Shown: positions 44,594 through 53,930, numbered from the stretch's first letter. The stretch: DNA of 58,730 nucleotides from Lachnospiraceae bacterium UBA6403 (GCA_002437435.1 DJPV01000068.1:1-58730); one strand, 5' to 3'. A program made the numbers and translations. The notes: generated by a model not told the origin, from the letters alone.

Positions 44594-44629
44594 TATAGAT
44601 ATTGTCTATATGTGATTTGCGAGTATAAT
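44594..44629 (+). promoter_or_regulatory. LysR operator overlapping the lysR promoter
   Basis: TATAGA-TATTG-TCTATA (44594-44610) is a perfect 6-bp palindrome with the T-N11-A layout of LysR-type sites. It covers the -35 (TTGTCT, 44602-44607) of a promoter whose -10 is TATAAT at 44624-44629, so autorepression of lysR and control of the divergent membrane gene are both likely. Confidence 0.65.
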
Positions 44630-44719
44630 AGAGAGAAATGAGAGATATAAATAATTTTGTACAAGAACAGGAAAATGGATCGAACACCCAAAGTCAGATA
44701 AAGAGAAAGAGGCAAATGG

Positions 44720-45637
44720 ATGAATTTATTTTACATACGGTATTTCGTGGAACTGGCAAAGGAGCAGCAGTACACGAAGGCAGCAAAGAATCTGAATATC
44801 ACACAACCGAGCTTAAGCCATGCGATTCACCAGTTAGAAGAAGAACTTGGGGTATTGTTATTTGAAAAAACCGGACGGAACACGGTGCTCACCCGGTACG
44901 GAGAAGAATTTCTGATCTATGCAGAGAATACGATCCGAACACTCGATCAGGGTATCAGTCTGATGCAGAAGGCGGCACATGGAGAAGGTGTCGTAAGGCT
45001 GGGGTTTGTCCGTCCGCTTGGTATGGATTTTATTCCGGGACTGGCTGCTGATTACAGGGAACTGTCGCAGGATGAAAACGTTCAATTCTCATTTCATACA
45101 GGAGCAACACATGAATTAGTAAAGGGACTGAAAGAGAAGCAGTATGACATTGTATTCTGTTCCAGACCGGTGGATGAAAGTGATCTGTCAGTTCTTCCGG
45201 TTGGCAGGCAGGATCTTGTCGTGATCACCCCAGAGGGACATCCGCTTGCAGAAAAGGAAACGATAGACCTTGCAGACACATTAAAATATCCACAGATTTA
45301 TTTTGCAGAAGGTTCGGGTATGCGGGATGTGATAAATGAATTATACAGCATGGTCGGGGAGGCACCACAGATCGCTTATGAGACAGAAGAAGATGAAGTG
45401 ATCGCGGGGCTTGTGGCACATGGCTTTGGGATTGCTGTTGTTCCTTATATGAAGCTTTTGGAACGACTTGCGGTAAAGATCCTGCCGATAAGAAAGCCTG
45501 AGACGGACCGGATGTATTATATGGTCTGTGATCCGAATGCTTATAAGCCTCCGTGTGTACAGCATTTTTATGATTATGTATCAGAAAGGACCGGATCGCA
45601 GAAAGATAAATCTATATGGAATATTGCAAGCAAATGA
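44720..45637 (+). CDS. LysR family transcriptional regulator
   Basis: A 305-residue LysR regulator. The winged HTH is FVELAKEQQYTKAAKNLNITQPSLSHAIHQLEEELG (read as two adjoining motifs) at residues 9-44; residues ~90-290 form the periplasmic-binding-like effector domain (RLGFVRPLGMDFIPG, DIVFCSRPVDE, EVIAGLVAHGFGIAVVPYM). It is close in organisation to CynR/CysB-like clostridial members of unknown ligand. It is divergent from the interrupted YczE-type gene; its likely operator lies in the gap between them. The last codons overlap the first copy of a 30-bp direct repeat. Confidence 0.92.
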   Translation: MNLFYIRYFVELAKEQQYTKAAKNLNITQPSLSHAIHQLEEELGVLLFEKTGRNTVLTRYGEEFLIYAENTIRTLDQGISLMQKAAHGEGVVRLGFVRPLGMDFIPGLAADYRELSQDENVQFSFHTGATHELVKGLKEKQYDIVFCSRPVDESDLSVLPVGRQDLVVITPEGHPLAEKETIDLADTLKYPQIYFAEGSGMRDVINELYSMVGEAPQIAYETEEDEVIAGLVAHGFGIAVVPYMKLLERLAVKILPIRKPETDRMYYMVCDPNAYKPPCVQHFYDYVSERTGSQKDKSIWNIASK

Positions 45638-45728
45638 TTTTATGTTCATTATATCGTGAGCATAAGCTCACTCAATGCATTCCATAAAATCTGCATCCTT
45701 GCAAGCAAATAATTTTATGTTCATTATA
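45624..45728 (+). repeat. 30-bp direct repeat at the end of lysR
   Basis: Copies at 45624-45653 and 45699-45728 (TTGCAAGCAAAT then ATTTTATGTTCATTATA) differ at one base and are 45 bases apart. The first copy includes the lysR stop codon. Between them is a small GAGC/GCTC hairpin. Confidence 0.8.
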
Positions 45729-45838
45729 ATTATTTCGCTTATAAGGTCGATATGTGATATAATTTTACATGAATGATGTGTATGAGGTTTTGAAATATAC
45801 ATACTGAAAATATAAAATGATTAAAGGAGATAAAGACT

Positions 45839-47491
45839 ATGGCATGGTATGACAGCGCAGTATTTTATCATATTTATCCACTTGGATTGTGCGGATGTCC
45901 ACATGATAACAATGGAGAGACAGGCGAACATTTTGACAAATTAAATGAATGGGCAGAGCATGCAAAGCGAATCGGATGCAATGCAATTTATATAGGACCG
46001 CTATTTGAATCCGGTTCCCATGGATATGATACAACCGATTATCGTCTGGTAGACAGACGACTTGGAACAAATGACGACTTCAAGCAGTTCGTAAAGAACT
46101 GTCATGCAAACGGAGTAAAGGTTATCGTAGATGGCGTATTTAATCATACAGGCAGAGATTTCTTTGCATTTCAGGATATAAAGCAGAACCGGGAGAATTC
46201 CAGATACAAGGACTGGTACTGCAATGTGAATTTCTGGGGCAATAATGAATATAATGATGGATTTTCCTATGATAACTGGGGTGGATATAATCTGCTTGCG
46301 AAATTAAACCTCTGGAATCCGGAAGTGAAGAATTATCATCTTGAAACTGTAAAGTTCTGGGTTGATGAATTTGATATTGATGGAATCCGTCTGGATGCTG
46401 CGGATGTACTTGATTTTGGCTTTATGAAAGAATTACGTTCTTTCTGTAATGGTTTGAAACCGGATTTCTGGCTGATGGGCGAAGTTATTCATGGTGATTA
46501 TTCCAGATGGGTAAATGATGACATGCTCCATTCCGTAACGAATTATGAACTGCATAAGGGCTTATATTCCGGACATAACGACCATAACTATTTTGAGATC
46601 GCACATACGATCAAGCGTTTAAATGGCATTGTAGGCGACAAGAAGTTATATACCTTCTGTGATAACCACGATGTGGCAAGAATCTACAGCAAATTGAATA
46701 ACAAGGCGCACATGTATAATGTAGCGATCCTTGTATATACCGTACCGGGAATTCCATCGATCTATTACGGTTCTGAATTCGGTATACCGGGCAATAAGGA
46801 GAATGGTTCAGACTGGAATCTGCGTCCGGATCTGAATCTGGCAGATTTTAATGAAAAAGATGAGCTTCCTGCATTATATACAACACTTGGACATCTGAAA
46901 CAGAGATTTCCGGAACTGACCTATGGAGACTATCGGGAATTATATCTGACTACCGGACAGTTTGCATTTGCAAGATGTCTGGATGGACGCGCAGTTATAA
47001 CAGCGTTAAATAATGCAGATAACGGTGCGCACATGGAGATCAATCTGCCGGTTGGTGCAAATAAAGCAGTCAACCTTCTGACGATCGATCAGACAGAAGA
47101 AGTGCAGGAGGATACCGGCGAAGATGATGCAGCAGCAAAGGCATGGGAGAATGCAAGAAATGAGCTGCTCGATAAAGCCGGTCAGTTGGTTGGGGCCTCC
47201 GGTGAGATCCGCTATAAAGCAGAAGATATCCGGAAGACATTAGAATCTCTGGAAACAGGCGCAGACTTTGGCCAGGCGGTATGGAATCTGTTTGGAAATC
47301 TGAATGACACCATGAACAACATGCATCGTGTGATCGGCGAATTCGAACAGACCATGCATAAGCAGGAGAGAAGTTCCGTATCTGCAAGTGGCGACTACAC
47401 AGGCGGAGAAAACCTTGAGATCCGTGACGGCAAGCTGATCGTAGACCTCCCAGCCAACAAGGGCGTTGTCGTATACCTGACAAATGAATAA
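45839..47491 (+). CDS. GH13 family alpha-glucan hydrolase with a helical insertion
   Basis: A 550-residue cytosolic glycoside hydrolase of the alpha-amylase family. The catalytic triad is Asp186 (DGIRLDAAD), Glu215 (WLMGEVIHG) and Asp278 (CDNHDV); VIVDGVFNHTG is region I. The barrel opens directly with WYDSAVFYHIYPLGLCG, so there is no signal peptide and no N-terminal starch-binding domain; maltogenic or oligosaccharide-cleaving activity inside the cell is likely. The C-terminal beta domain is split by about 110 residues (around 415-520) rich in Glu, Ala and Lys that look helical or coiled-coil, which is not usual in GH13. AAAGGAG precedes the ATG. Confidence 0.87.
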   Translation: MAWYDSAVFYHIYPLGLCGCPHDNNGETGEHFDKLNEWAEHAKRIGCNAIYIGPLFESGSHGYDTTDYRLVDRRLGTNDDFKQFVKNCHANGVKVIVDGVFNHTGRDFFAFQDIKQNRENSRYKDWYCNVNFWGNNEYNDGFSYDNWGGYNLLAKLNLWNPEVKNYHLETVKFWVDEFDIDGIRLDAADVLDFGFMKELRSFCNGLKPDFWLMGEVIHGDYSRWVNDDMLHSVTNYELHKGLYSGHNDHNYFEIAHTIKRLNGIVGDKKLYTFCDNHDVARIYSKLNNKAHMYNVAILVYTVPGIPSIYYGSEFGIPGNKENGSDWNLRPDLNLADFNEKDELPALYTTLGHLKQRFPELTYGDYRELYLTTGQFAFARCLDGRAVITALNNADNGAHMEINLPVGANKAVNLLTIDQTEEVQEDTGEDDAAAKAWENARNELLDKAGQLVGASGEIRYKAEDIRKTLESLETGADFGQAVWNLFGNLNDTMNNMHRVIGEFEQTMHKQERSSVSASGDYTGGENLEIRDGKLIVDLPANKGVVVYLTNE

Positions 47492-47498
47492 TATAGAT

Positions 47499-47726
47499 AA
47501 AGCCCAACTGACATATTTCATCAAAGAATCGGCTCTGCTGTAAATGACTCGCTGCGATTTCTGTTCGCTGCACATGCCTGATTCGTAAATACTCCTGTGC
47601 TAACTCGCCTTCGGCTCAGACAAGCACCCGTATTTACTGGCAATGTGCATCGAACTAAGAAATTCTCGCTAATGTCATTTTACAGCAGAGCCGATTCTAT
47701 GACGAAGCATGTCAGTTGGACTTTTT
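47499..47726. repeat. Palindromic element A (~228 bp) with conserved core
   Basis: Nearly the entire sequence folds into one hairpin. The outer arms pair for about 50 bp (CCAACTGACAT with ATGTCAGTTGG; GAATCGGCTCTGCTGTAAA with its complement). Middle arms pair around TGCACAT. The tip is a 53-base core at 47585-47637, bounded by GTAAATAC and GTATTTAC. The right end runs into TTTTT, so it can also terminate the GH13 transcript. It starts 8 bases after that gene. Confidence 0.9.
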
Positions 47727-47783
47727 AAAAAAAGGCAATATAAATAATTACTATGCCAAAATATTTTTATTTATATAGTTATA

Positions 47784-48016
47784 CGGAAAAAACTCAGGCG
47801 TGTCCACTTTCTGTGGCTGCCCTTACTATAAAATAACATTTGTGAGTATTTCGTTATGAACTGCACATAATCAGTAAATACGGGTGCTTGTTTGAGCCGG
47901 AGGCGAGTTAGCACAGGAGTATTTACGAATCAGATATGTGCAGTTCATAGAAAACGCAACAAGTTATTTATAGTAAGGGCAGCCACAGAGAGCGGATACG
48001 CCTGAACTTTTTGTCG
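47784..48016. repeat. Palindromic element B (~233 bp), same core in opposite orientation
   Basis: Outer arms of about 80 bp pair along TCAGGCGT...GTGGCTGCCCTTACTATAAA and their complement. Its 53-base core (47874-47926) is the reverse complement of the element A core with only two differences. The outer arms of A and B are unrelated in sequence. The left end is A-rich and the right end T-rich, so termination in both directions is possible. Confidence 0.9.
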
Positions 48017-48236
48017 TAAAAAATTATACATAAAGAATAAGAGCTGTGCGTAGAATATTAAGATTGTATAGGAAAAAGAATACAAAACTTCTAAAAAATA
48101 TGCAGTTTTTTGTTGAAAATCACATAAAATAGTGTTAGCATAAAATATGTGTGTTAGTATATTTGTAACGAAACTGTACAGGATTGGCAGAAGCCGCTTC
48201 TGTACCGGGGGAATGGTAATAATAAGGAGATTGTAT

Positions 48237-50810
48237 ATGATACTTATTGATACGCAAAAAGAAGAATTTAGCAAACTGAGAGACATCCGCGTATTTGGAA
48301 GGATCAGTCATGATGACCGGTTTAATGGAAATCTGCTGGTGATTGGTCTTGGCGGGATCGGAAGCAGAACAGTTTGCAATTTAAAAGGGATGATGATGGA
48401 CGATATCACACCGGATGATAATATTCATTTTATGATGGTTGATTCAGATATTCCTGAGATGGAACAGACAATTGAGGACAGCAAAGAACACGTTGGTTTT
48501 AATGCACTTGAAGTATTAAGTATCTACAGACCTAATATTGAAAATATACTTGCAGATGGAATCAAGAAGAATCCGGTACATCCGAATCTTGCAAACTGGA
48601 TGGATGCAGATTTTCCGGATGTTACAGTGACAAAGGACGGTGCGCATGGCAATCGTCAGATCGGACGGCTGATGTTTTCAAATGCTTACGAGGATATCCG
48701 TATGCTGTTATTTGACAGACTGGAGGAGATCCATGATAAGGCAAATGGTAACTGGATGGACGTACTTATCGTATCAAGTCTTTCCGGTGGAACCGGAAGT
48801 GGTATCTTGTCCGATCTTACATATAATATCCGGGCATACGGAAAGGCGAAGAAATGGGCAAATCTTCGAATCGGAGGATGCCTGTTAATGCCGGATGTTA
48901 TATTTGGTAATAGAAGTGTGACTGAGGATTCCGAGTTAATGTTCCGAATGATGGCAAATGGCTGTGCTGCTTTAAAAGAAGTAGATTATTATATGAAGCT
49001 TTCGGAAAAGAATGATGCATATATATTTGAAAGTACCACGCATAAGATGGTGATCCGGGAGAATCTGTTTGATGCCTGCATGCTGGTATCCGGCAAGAAG
49101 GATGACCAGGGATATCTGCCTGAAGGAACAGTTCTGATGGATACCGCAAGCTTCTTATATAAACTTGCATGTAACAAATATATTGGCAATAATGATGTGA
49201 ACGATGATAGAAAACTGCTCCGGGATGTGTTCTTTGATAATGAGAAATATTCTGTGACAAACTGGAAGATGGAACATTCTGATTCAGAGATAGCAGCTGC
49301 AAACTGCTATTATAAGGTTGTCAGTGAAGCAGATTATAAGATTCCGATCCGGGAGATCGAGAATATCTGTGAAAGTGATCTTTTCAACAAGGCGTATAAG
49401 CGGTTGTTCGTATCTCCATTTGATAATCCGCAGATTGAAGTGGATATAAAAGAAGCTTTAAAGGAACTGGATGAGTTTCTTCATGCAGAGCCGGGTGATG
49501 AGATCAACCTCAGTGTAAATGGACTGATTCAGTTTGGACAGTTTACAAAGCCGACTTATAAGATGATAAAGAAACATACAGATGGACTCAGAGAACATAT
49601 GGGTGAGAAGCTTGAACATATGGATAAAGAGCTTCCGGTTATGATCAAATCTATTAAGAACAAATTATGGAATTCCTTAGATGCTGTAATTGCCAAATAT
49701 ATCAAGGTGTGTGGACCATATGCGGCAATCGATATTATCGGAGCACCGACAGCCGGTGTGGCAGATTCTACCAGAGGTATGATGGCAGAGGTTAAGAAAC
49801 TGCAGGAACTTCACAGCAAATATACACCATCCGGCGAATATTCCAGAATTATTGAATCAATCTGTGAGATTGTAGCAAAACGATTCTTCACTTTCCCGTC
49901 AGCAAAGCGTGAGACGGAAAATGGTTATTATGATGCCTGCATTAAAGAGACACTTGCGGCAGAGAGAAATCGGATCATGGATGAGATCGATGCACAGGAT
50001 CTGTTCGGTGATACACTTCGCTGGCTTCAGCAGAGAGCGGAACGTCTGGATGAGATATATTCTCAATTTGGAGAAGATCTGAAGAATTCGATCGAGGATC
50101 TTGCAAATGCCGGTAAGGTAACAACGAAGAATATATTAAAGAATGCAGCCAGACATGAGTTCTTACCAACGGATTATGTAAATGACAGCCGTATCAACGA
50201 AGTAAAGGACGGATTGATCCGACTGATGTTGGATAATGAAGTAAATATAGATAACGGAAGAGTCGTTCCGGTCAAGGATGAGATGGAGAAGATCTATCGC
50301 CGTTTGTTTAGTGGTATTGGAGCATATGGACCTGAAAAAATGTTATCAGTTGCTTTCTCTGATAAGAAGCTGACAGAGAATGATATCAATGTTATGTTTG
50401 GTTCACCGACAAATGACCGTCGTGATGAAGTTATGCAGAAAGTTGCAGCGGCATTTGTGGATGATATTCAGGAGGAAAAGCAGTTATGTGTACTTAAGGA
50501 TGGTTACAAAGATCTTCTGTTGAATAAGAAATATATATCAGTGCCTAATGTAATGCCGTATTTCAGTAAAGCAGTAAAAGGCATACTGATGGATAAACCA
50601 TATAATGAAAAGGAAGATTCCATAACATTAAATCCTGGTGAGATCGAGATATCGATCAATGATATGTATGTCGGCGTACCTGCATCCATGATGGCATGTG
50701 CAGCAGAGATGCAGAAGGCATATAATGCAGTGGACAGTTCTTACAAGGGACTGCATATTGACGAAGTAAACAGGGATATGCGTGATTTCCCAAATCTTTG
50801 TACTTTATAA
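48237..50810 (+). CDS. Tubulin/FtsZ-like GTPase domain protein (Tubulin_2 type)
   Basis: An 857-residue soluble protein. Residues ~30-45 (NLLVIGLGGIGSRTV) form a nucleotide-binding loop and residues ~178-190 (VSSLSGGTGSGILSDL) match the tubulin/FtsZ glycine-rich signature (GGTGSG). Features like VLIVSSLSGGTGSG and the long helical C-terminal half are known from the bacterial tubulin-like family (Pfam Tubulin_2), whose role is unknown. AAGGAG precedes the ATG at 48237. It stands alone, with a terminator after it and palindromic element B before it. Whether it polymerises is open; it is far longer than FtsZ or TubZ. Confidence 0.8.
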   Translation: MILIDTQKEEFSKLRDIRVFGRISHDDRFNGNLLVIGLGGIGSRTVCNLKGMMMDDITPDDNIHFMMVDSDIPEMEQTIEDSKEHVGFNALEVLSIYRPNIENILADGIKKNPVHPNLANWMDADFPDVTVTKDGAHGNRQIGRLMFSNAYEDIRMLLFDRLEEIHDKANGNWMDVLIVSSLSGGTGSGILSDLTYNIRAYGKAKKWANLRIGGCLLMPDVIFGNRSVTEDSELMFRMMANGCAALKEVDYYMKLSEKNDAYIFESTTHKMVIRENLFDACMLVSGKKDDQGYLPEGTVLMDTASFLYKLACNKYIGNNDVNDDRKLLRDVFFDNEKYSVTNWKMEHSDSEIAAANCYYKVVSEADYKIPIREIENICESDLFNKAYKRLFVSPFDNPQIEVDIKEALKELDEFLHAEPGDEINLSVNGLIQFGQFTKPTYKMIKKHTDGLREHMGEKLEHMDKELPVMIKSIKNKLWNSLDAVIAKYIKVCGPYAAIDIIGAPTAGVADSTRGMMAEVKKLQELHSKYTPSGEYSRIIESICEIVAKRFFTFPSAKRETENGYYDACIKETLAAERNRIMDEIDAQDLFGDTLRWLQQRAERLDEIYSQFGEDLKNSIEDLANAGKVTTKNILKNAARHEFLPTDYVNDSRINEVKDGLIRLMLDNEVNIDNGRVVPVKDEMEKIYRRLFSGIGAYGPEKMLSVAFSDKKLTENDINVMFGSPTNDRRDEVMQKVAAAFVDDIQEEKQLCVLKDGYKDLLLNKKYISVPNVMPYFSKAVKGILMDKPYNEKEDSITLNPGEIEISINDMYVGVPASMMACAAEMQKAYNAVDSSYKGLHIDEVNRDMRDFPNLCTL

Positions 50811-50824
50811 TAATATCATCAAAG

Positions 50825-50891
50825 AATCCTGCATATGGAGGTTGTGTGAAACCGTTTGTGGTTTTCAGAGTTTCTGTATGCAGGATTTTTT
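50825..50891 (+). terminator. Intrinsic terminator of the tubulin-like gene
   Basis: An 11-bp perfect stem, 50825-50835 with 50877-50887, 41-base loop holding GAAACC/GGTTTT pairing, ending in TTTTTT. Confidence 0.82.
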
Positions 50892-51068
50892 GTATCATAA
50901 AATATATATTGGTTAGAAGACAGATTTTATTCAGCTAATATATGCTTTTGTGACAGATCCTGTTTAGTAAATATCAGCTTTGATGATATATAAAATTTGA
51001 TTTTTAGTAAAATATGGTTATACTAGAAAAAGGTTTATATGAACAGATTGTAGGAGAGGAACAGTTTC

Positions 51069-51773
51069 ATGTATATTTGGTATGCGGATGTATCGGATAT
51101 GACAGAAAAGCAGATAGAAGGATATCTGGCAGAGCTGTCAGAGTATCGGCGGGGAAAAGTGAATAAACTTCGATATGAGAAGGATAAGAAATTGTCGGTT
51201 GCTGCTGGAATTTTGCTTGACCGGGCATTAAAAGAGTGTCATTTGGCTGAGAAAGACTGCCACTATCAGGTCATGGAGCATGGGAAAATTTGTATTGCAG
51301 ATCATCCTGAGATAGTATTTAATATCAGTCACAGTGGACAATTTGCAGCGTTGATCTTTCATAAAGGAAGGATTGATGGTCTGTCCTGTGGCATTGATAT
51401 CGAGATGATACAGGGCGGACGGGAGAAGATCGTGAACAGGTTATTTTCGAAAACTGACAGAGAGCAGTATAAAAAACTTGAGCTGTTTGAGGCAGATGAA
51501 TATTTTGCAAGAGCTTGGACGCGAATGGAGTCTTTTGGAAAAATGACAGGAAAAGGATTGGATTTTTCAGACCCGGTTCAAAAGAATGTTATGGATCATG
51601 GGAAGATGGAGAAGGAGAATATATTCTTTCGGGAAGCGAGAATAACAGATAAAGCAGGACAGAAATATAATCTCTGTGTCTGTTCAAATCAGGAAAGTTT
51701 ATTAGAAGATGCGGTATTTTCTGATAAGTCAGCTCTTTTTTCTTCTCAGAACGTAGATTGTATGGTAATATGA
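51069..51773 (+). CDS. 4'-phosphopantetheinyl transferase, Sfp type
   Basis: A 234-residue PPTase that moves the phosphopantetheine arm of CoA onto carrier proteins. The Mg2+/CoA motifs are SCGIDIEMI (GxDxE-type) near residue 116 and RAWTRMESFGKMTGKGL (WxxKEA-type, here W-x-x-x-E-S-x-x-K) near residue 150; FNISHSGQFAAL is the upstream SHS box. Sfp-type enzymes usually serve peptide or polyketide synthases, but none is visible in this window, so the carrier protein is unknown. GTAGGAGAGG precedes the ATG. Confidence 0.9.
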   Translation: MYIWYADVSDMTEKQIEGYLAELSEYRRGKVNKLRYEKDKKLSVAAGILLDRALKECHLAEKDCHYQVMEHGKICIADHPEIVFNISHSGQFAALIFHKGRIDGLSCGIDIEMIQGGREKIVNRLFSKTDREQYKKLELFEADEYFARAWTRMESFGKMTGKGLDFSDPVQKNVMDHGKMEKENIFFREARITDKAGQKYNLCVCSNQESLLEDAVFSDKSALFSSQNVDCMVI

Positions 51774-51825
51774 TGATGAAAAATTATGTATAGGATACAT
51801 AAGGAAAGTTTTGGAGGAACATGAT

Positions 51826-52329
51826 ATGAGTAAAAAAGCTACGAAAGCATTGAATAATCCGTATTATATCGCAAGATATAATGCATCAAAGAACAATCCA
51901 AATCTGACCAGTCGGGAGAAAACGGCTGAGATCTTAAATATTGATCGGACACGGTTATCGCGGATCGAGCTTGGCATGTCAGTTCCTTATCCGGAAGAAG
52001 TTCTGGCAATGGCGGATGCCTATGAGATACCGGAACTTTGTAATATGTATTGCTCAGGTGAATGTGCGATCGGTCGTGAGACAGTAAAGCCAATCAGTGC
52101 AGACAGTCTGGATCGTCTGATCCTTCAGTTCCTTGGATCCTCCCAGAAGATGGAAAATATTACGGAGCAGCTGATCAATATCACCTCCGATGGAATTGTA
52201 GATGAAGGAGAACTGGAACAGTTTGATTCCGTTTTATCCGAACTGGAAAAAATGTCGGTTAACATTCAATCCTTGATGATATGGGCTAAAAAAAATAAAG
52301 ATTCAATTATGAGTAAAAGAGGAAATTAG
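51826..52329 (+). CDS. XRE family helix-turn-helix regulator
   Basis: A 167-residue DNA-binding protein. Residues ~10-70 are an XRE/Cro-type domain (SREKTAEILNIDRTRLSRIELG and PYPEEVLAMADAYEIPELCNMYC), followed by Cys residues (YCSGECAIG) and a ~80-residue helical C-terminal part. Genes of this pattern, with a CxxxC near the end of the domain, are frequent in Clostridia with unknown targets. TTGGAGG precedes the ATG at 51826. It lies 2 bases before prfC, so the two are very likely co-transcribed. Confidence 0.85.
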   Translation: MSKKATKALNNPYYIARYNASKNNPNLTSREKTAEILNIDRTRLSRIELGMSVPYPEEVLAMADAYEIPELCNMYCSGECAIGRETVKPISADSLDRLILQFLGSSQKMENITEQLINITSDGIVDEGELEQFDSVLSELEKMSVNIQSLMIWAKKNKDSIMSKRGN

Positions 52330-52331
52330 AA

Positions 52332-53930
52332 ATGGCAGACAAGAATATCGAAAACGAGATTAAGAAAAGAAGAACATTTGCGATCATATCCCACCCAGAT
52401 GCAGGTAAGACGACTTTAACAGAGAAGTTCCTCCTGTTTGGTGGTGCGATTAATACAGCGGGATCTGTAAAAGGAAAAGCAAATTCCAAGTATGCAGTAT
52501 CTGACTGGATGGATATTGAAAAGGAAAGAGGTATCTCAGTTACTTCATCCGTTCTTCAGTTTAATTATGAAGGCTACTGCATCAATATTCTTGATACACC
52601 GGGACATCAGGATTTTTCAGAAGACACATATCGTACCCTGATGGCTGCGGATTCTGCTGTTATGGTTATTGATGCATCAAAGGGTGTAGAGGCACAGACG
52701 ATCAAACTGTTCAAGGTCTGCGTAATGCGCCATATCCCGATCTTTACATTTATCAATAAGATGGATCGTGATGCAAGAGATACATTTGAATTGTTAGATG
52801 AGATTGAAAATGTCCTTGGTATCCGTACCTGTCCGATGAACTGGCCGATCGGTTCCGGTAAGGAATTTAAGGGTGTCTATGACAGAGAGTCCAAGATGGT
52901 AGATACCTTTGAAGCAATTTCGACCGGTGGCGCGAAGAAGGCGGCGGAGACACAATATCATATCGAAGATCAGGAACTTAAAGATCTGATCGGGCCATAT
53001 TTGTATGACCAGTTTAAAGAGGAGATCGAACTGGTTGATGGTGCAACCGATGAAGTTGATCTTGAGAAGGTTCGGAAGGGTGAGCTTTCTCCTGTATTCT
53101 TTGGTTCCGCATTGAATACATTCGGTATCGATATGTTTTTGAATTATTTCCTCAAGATGACGACACCTCCTCTTGGAAGAATGTCAGATCAGGGAGTGAT
53201 CGATCCGGTTAGAGAACCATTTTCTGCTTTTGTATTTAAAATACAGGCAAATATGAATAAAGCACATCGTGACAGAATCGCATTTATGCGTATCTGTTCC
53301 GGTAAATTTGAAGCTGGTATGGAGGTTTACCATGCAGCCAGCAAGCGAAAATTAAAATTATCTCAGCCTCAGCAGCTTATGGCGCAGGATCGTAAGATCG
53401 TAGAAGAAGCATATGCAGGTGATGTAATTGGCGTATTTGATCCGGGCTTATTCTCAATCGGAGATACTCTTACAGTTCCTGGCAAGAAATTCCAGTACGA
53501 AGGAATTCCAACATTTGCACCGGAGCATTTCTGCCGTGTTGTACAGATGAATACAATGAAACGTAAGCAGTTTGTACAAGGCGTTACACAGATCGCGCAG
53601 GAAGGAGCAATTCAGATCTTTCAGGAGTATACAGCAGGGTTATCGGAGATCATTGTCGGTGTTGTAGGTGTCCTTCAGTTTGATGTATTAAAATACAGAC
53701 TGGAAAATGAATATGGATGTGAGATACGTTTAGAGCCGATTCCATATAACTATATCCGTTGGGTAAAAGATCCATCCACAGATCTTACAAAGCTGAAGCG
53801 TGTCAGTGATGTTAAGAAGGTGAAGGATATGAAGGGTAATCCATTGTTGTTATTTGCAAATGAATGGGTGATCAATCAGGTGCTTGAGCATAATGAAGGA
53901 CTTGAACTTTTAGAGTTCAGAAAGAATTAA
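52332..53930 (+). CDS. prfC: Peptide chain release factor 3
   Basis: A 532-residue translational GTPase that removes RF1/RF2 from the ribosome after termination. G1 is SHPDAGKTT (from residue 20), G2 includes DIEKERGISVTSS, G3 DTPGHQDFSEDTYRT (the DFSEDTYRTL block separates RF3 from EF-G), and G4 NKMDRDARD. Length agrees with the family. The ribosome binding site AGAGGA lies in the end of the XRE gene. sigG follows after 101 bases. Confidence 0.97.
   Translation: MADKNIENEIKKRRTFAIISHPDAGKTTLTEKFLLFGGAINTAGSVKGKANSKYAVSDWMDIEKERGISVTSSVLQFNYEGYCINILDTPGHQDFSEDTYRTLMAADSAVMVIDASKGVEAQTIKLFKVCVMRHIPIFTFINKMDRDARDTFELLDEIENVLGIRTCPMNWPIGSGKEFKGVYDRESKMVDTFEAISTGGAKKAAETQYHIEDQELKDLIGPYLYDQFKEEIELVDGATDEVDLEKVRKGELSPVFFGSALNTFGIDMFLNYFLKMTTPPLGRMSDQGVIDPVREPFSAFVFKIQANMNKAHRDRIAFMRICSGKFEAGMEVYHAASKRKLKLSQPQQLMAQDRKIVEEAYAGDVIGVFDPGLFSIGDTLTVPGKKFQYEGIPTFAPEHFCRVVQMNTMKRKQFVQGVTQIAQEGAIQIFQEYTAGLSEIIVGVVGVLQFDVLKYRLENEYGCEIRLEPIPYNYIRWVKDPSTDLTKLKRVSDVKKVKDMKGNPLLLFANEWVINQVLEHNEGLELLEFRKN

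Noticed and set aside
44638..44865. Short plus-strand frame overlapping the start of lysR
   Set aside because: It overlaps the helix-turn-helix coding region out of frame and lacks any protein-like pattern after the overlap.
47070..47575. Minus-strand open frames inside the end of the GH13 gene
   Set aside because: They are antisense shadows of a well-supported gene and run into palindromic element A.
47499..48016. CRISPR array
   Set aside because: Only two repeats, in opposite orientation, each inside its own hairpin; there are no spacers of constant length and no cas genes in the window.
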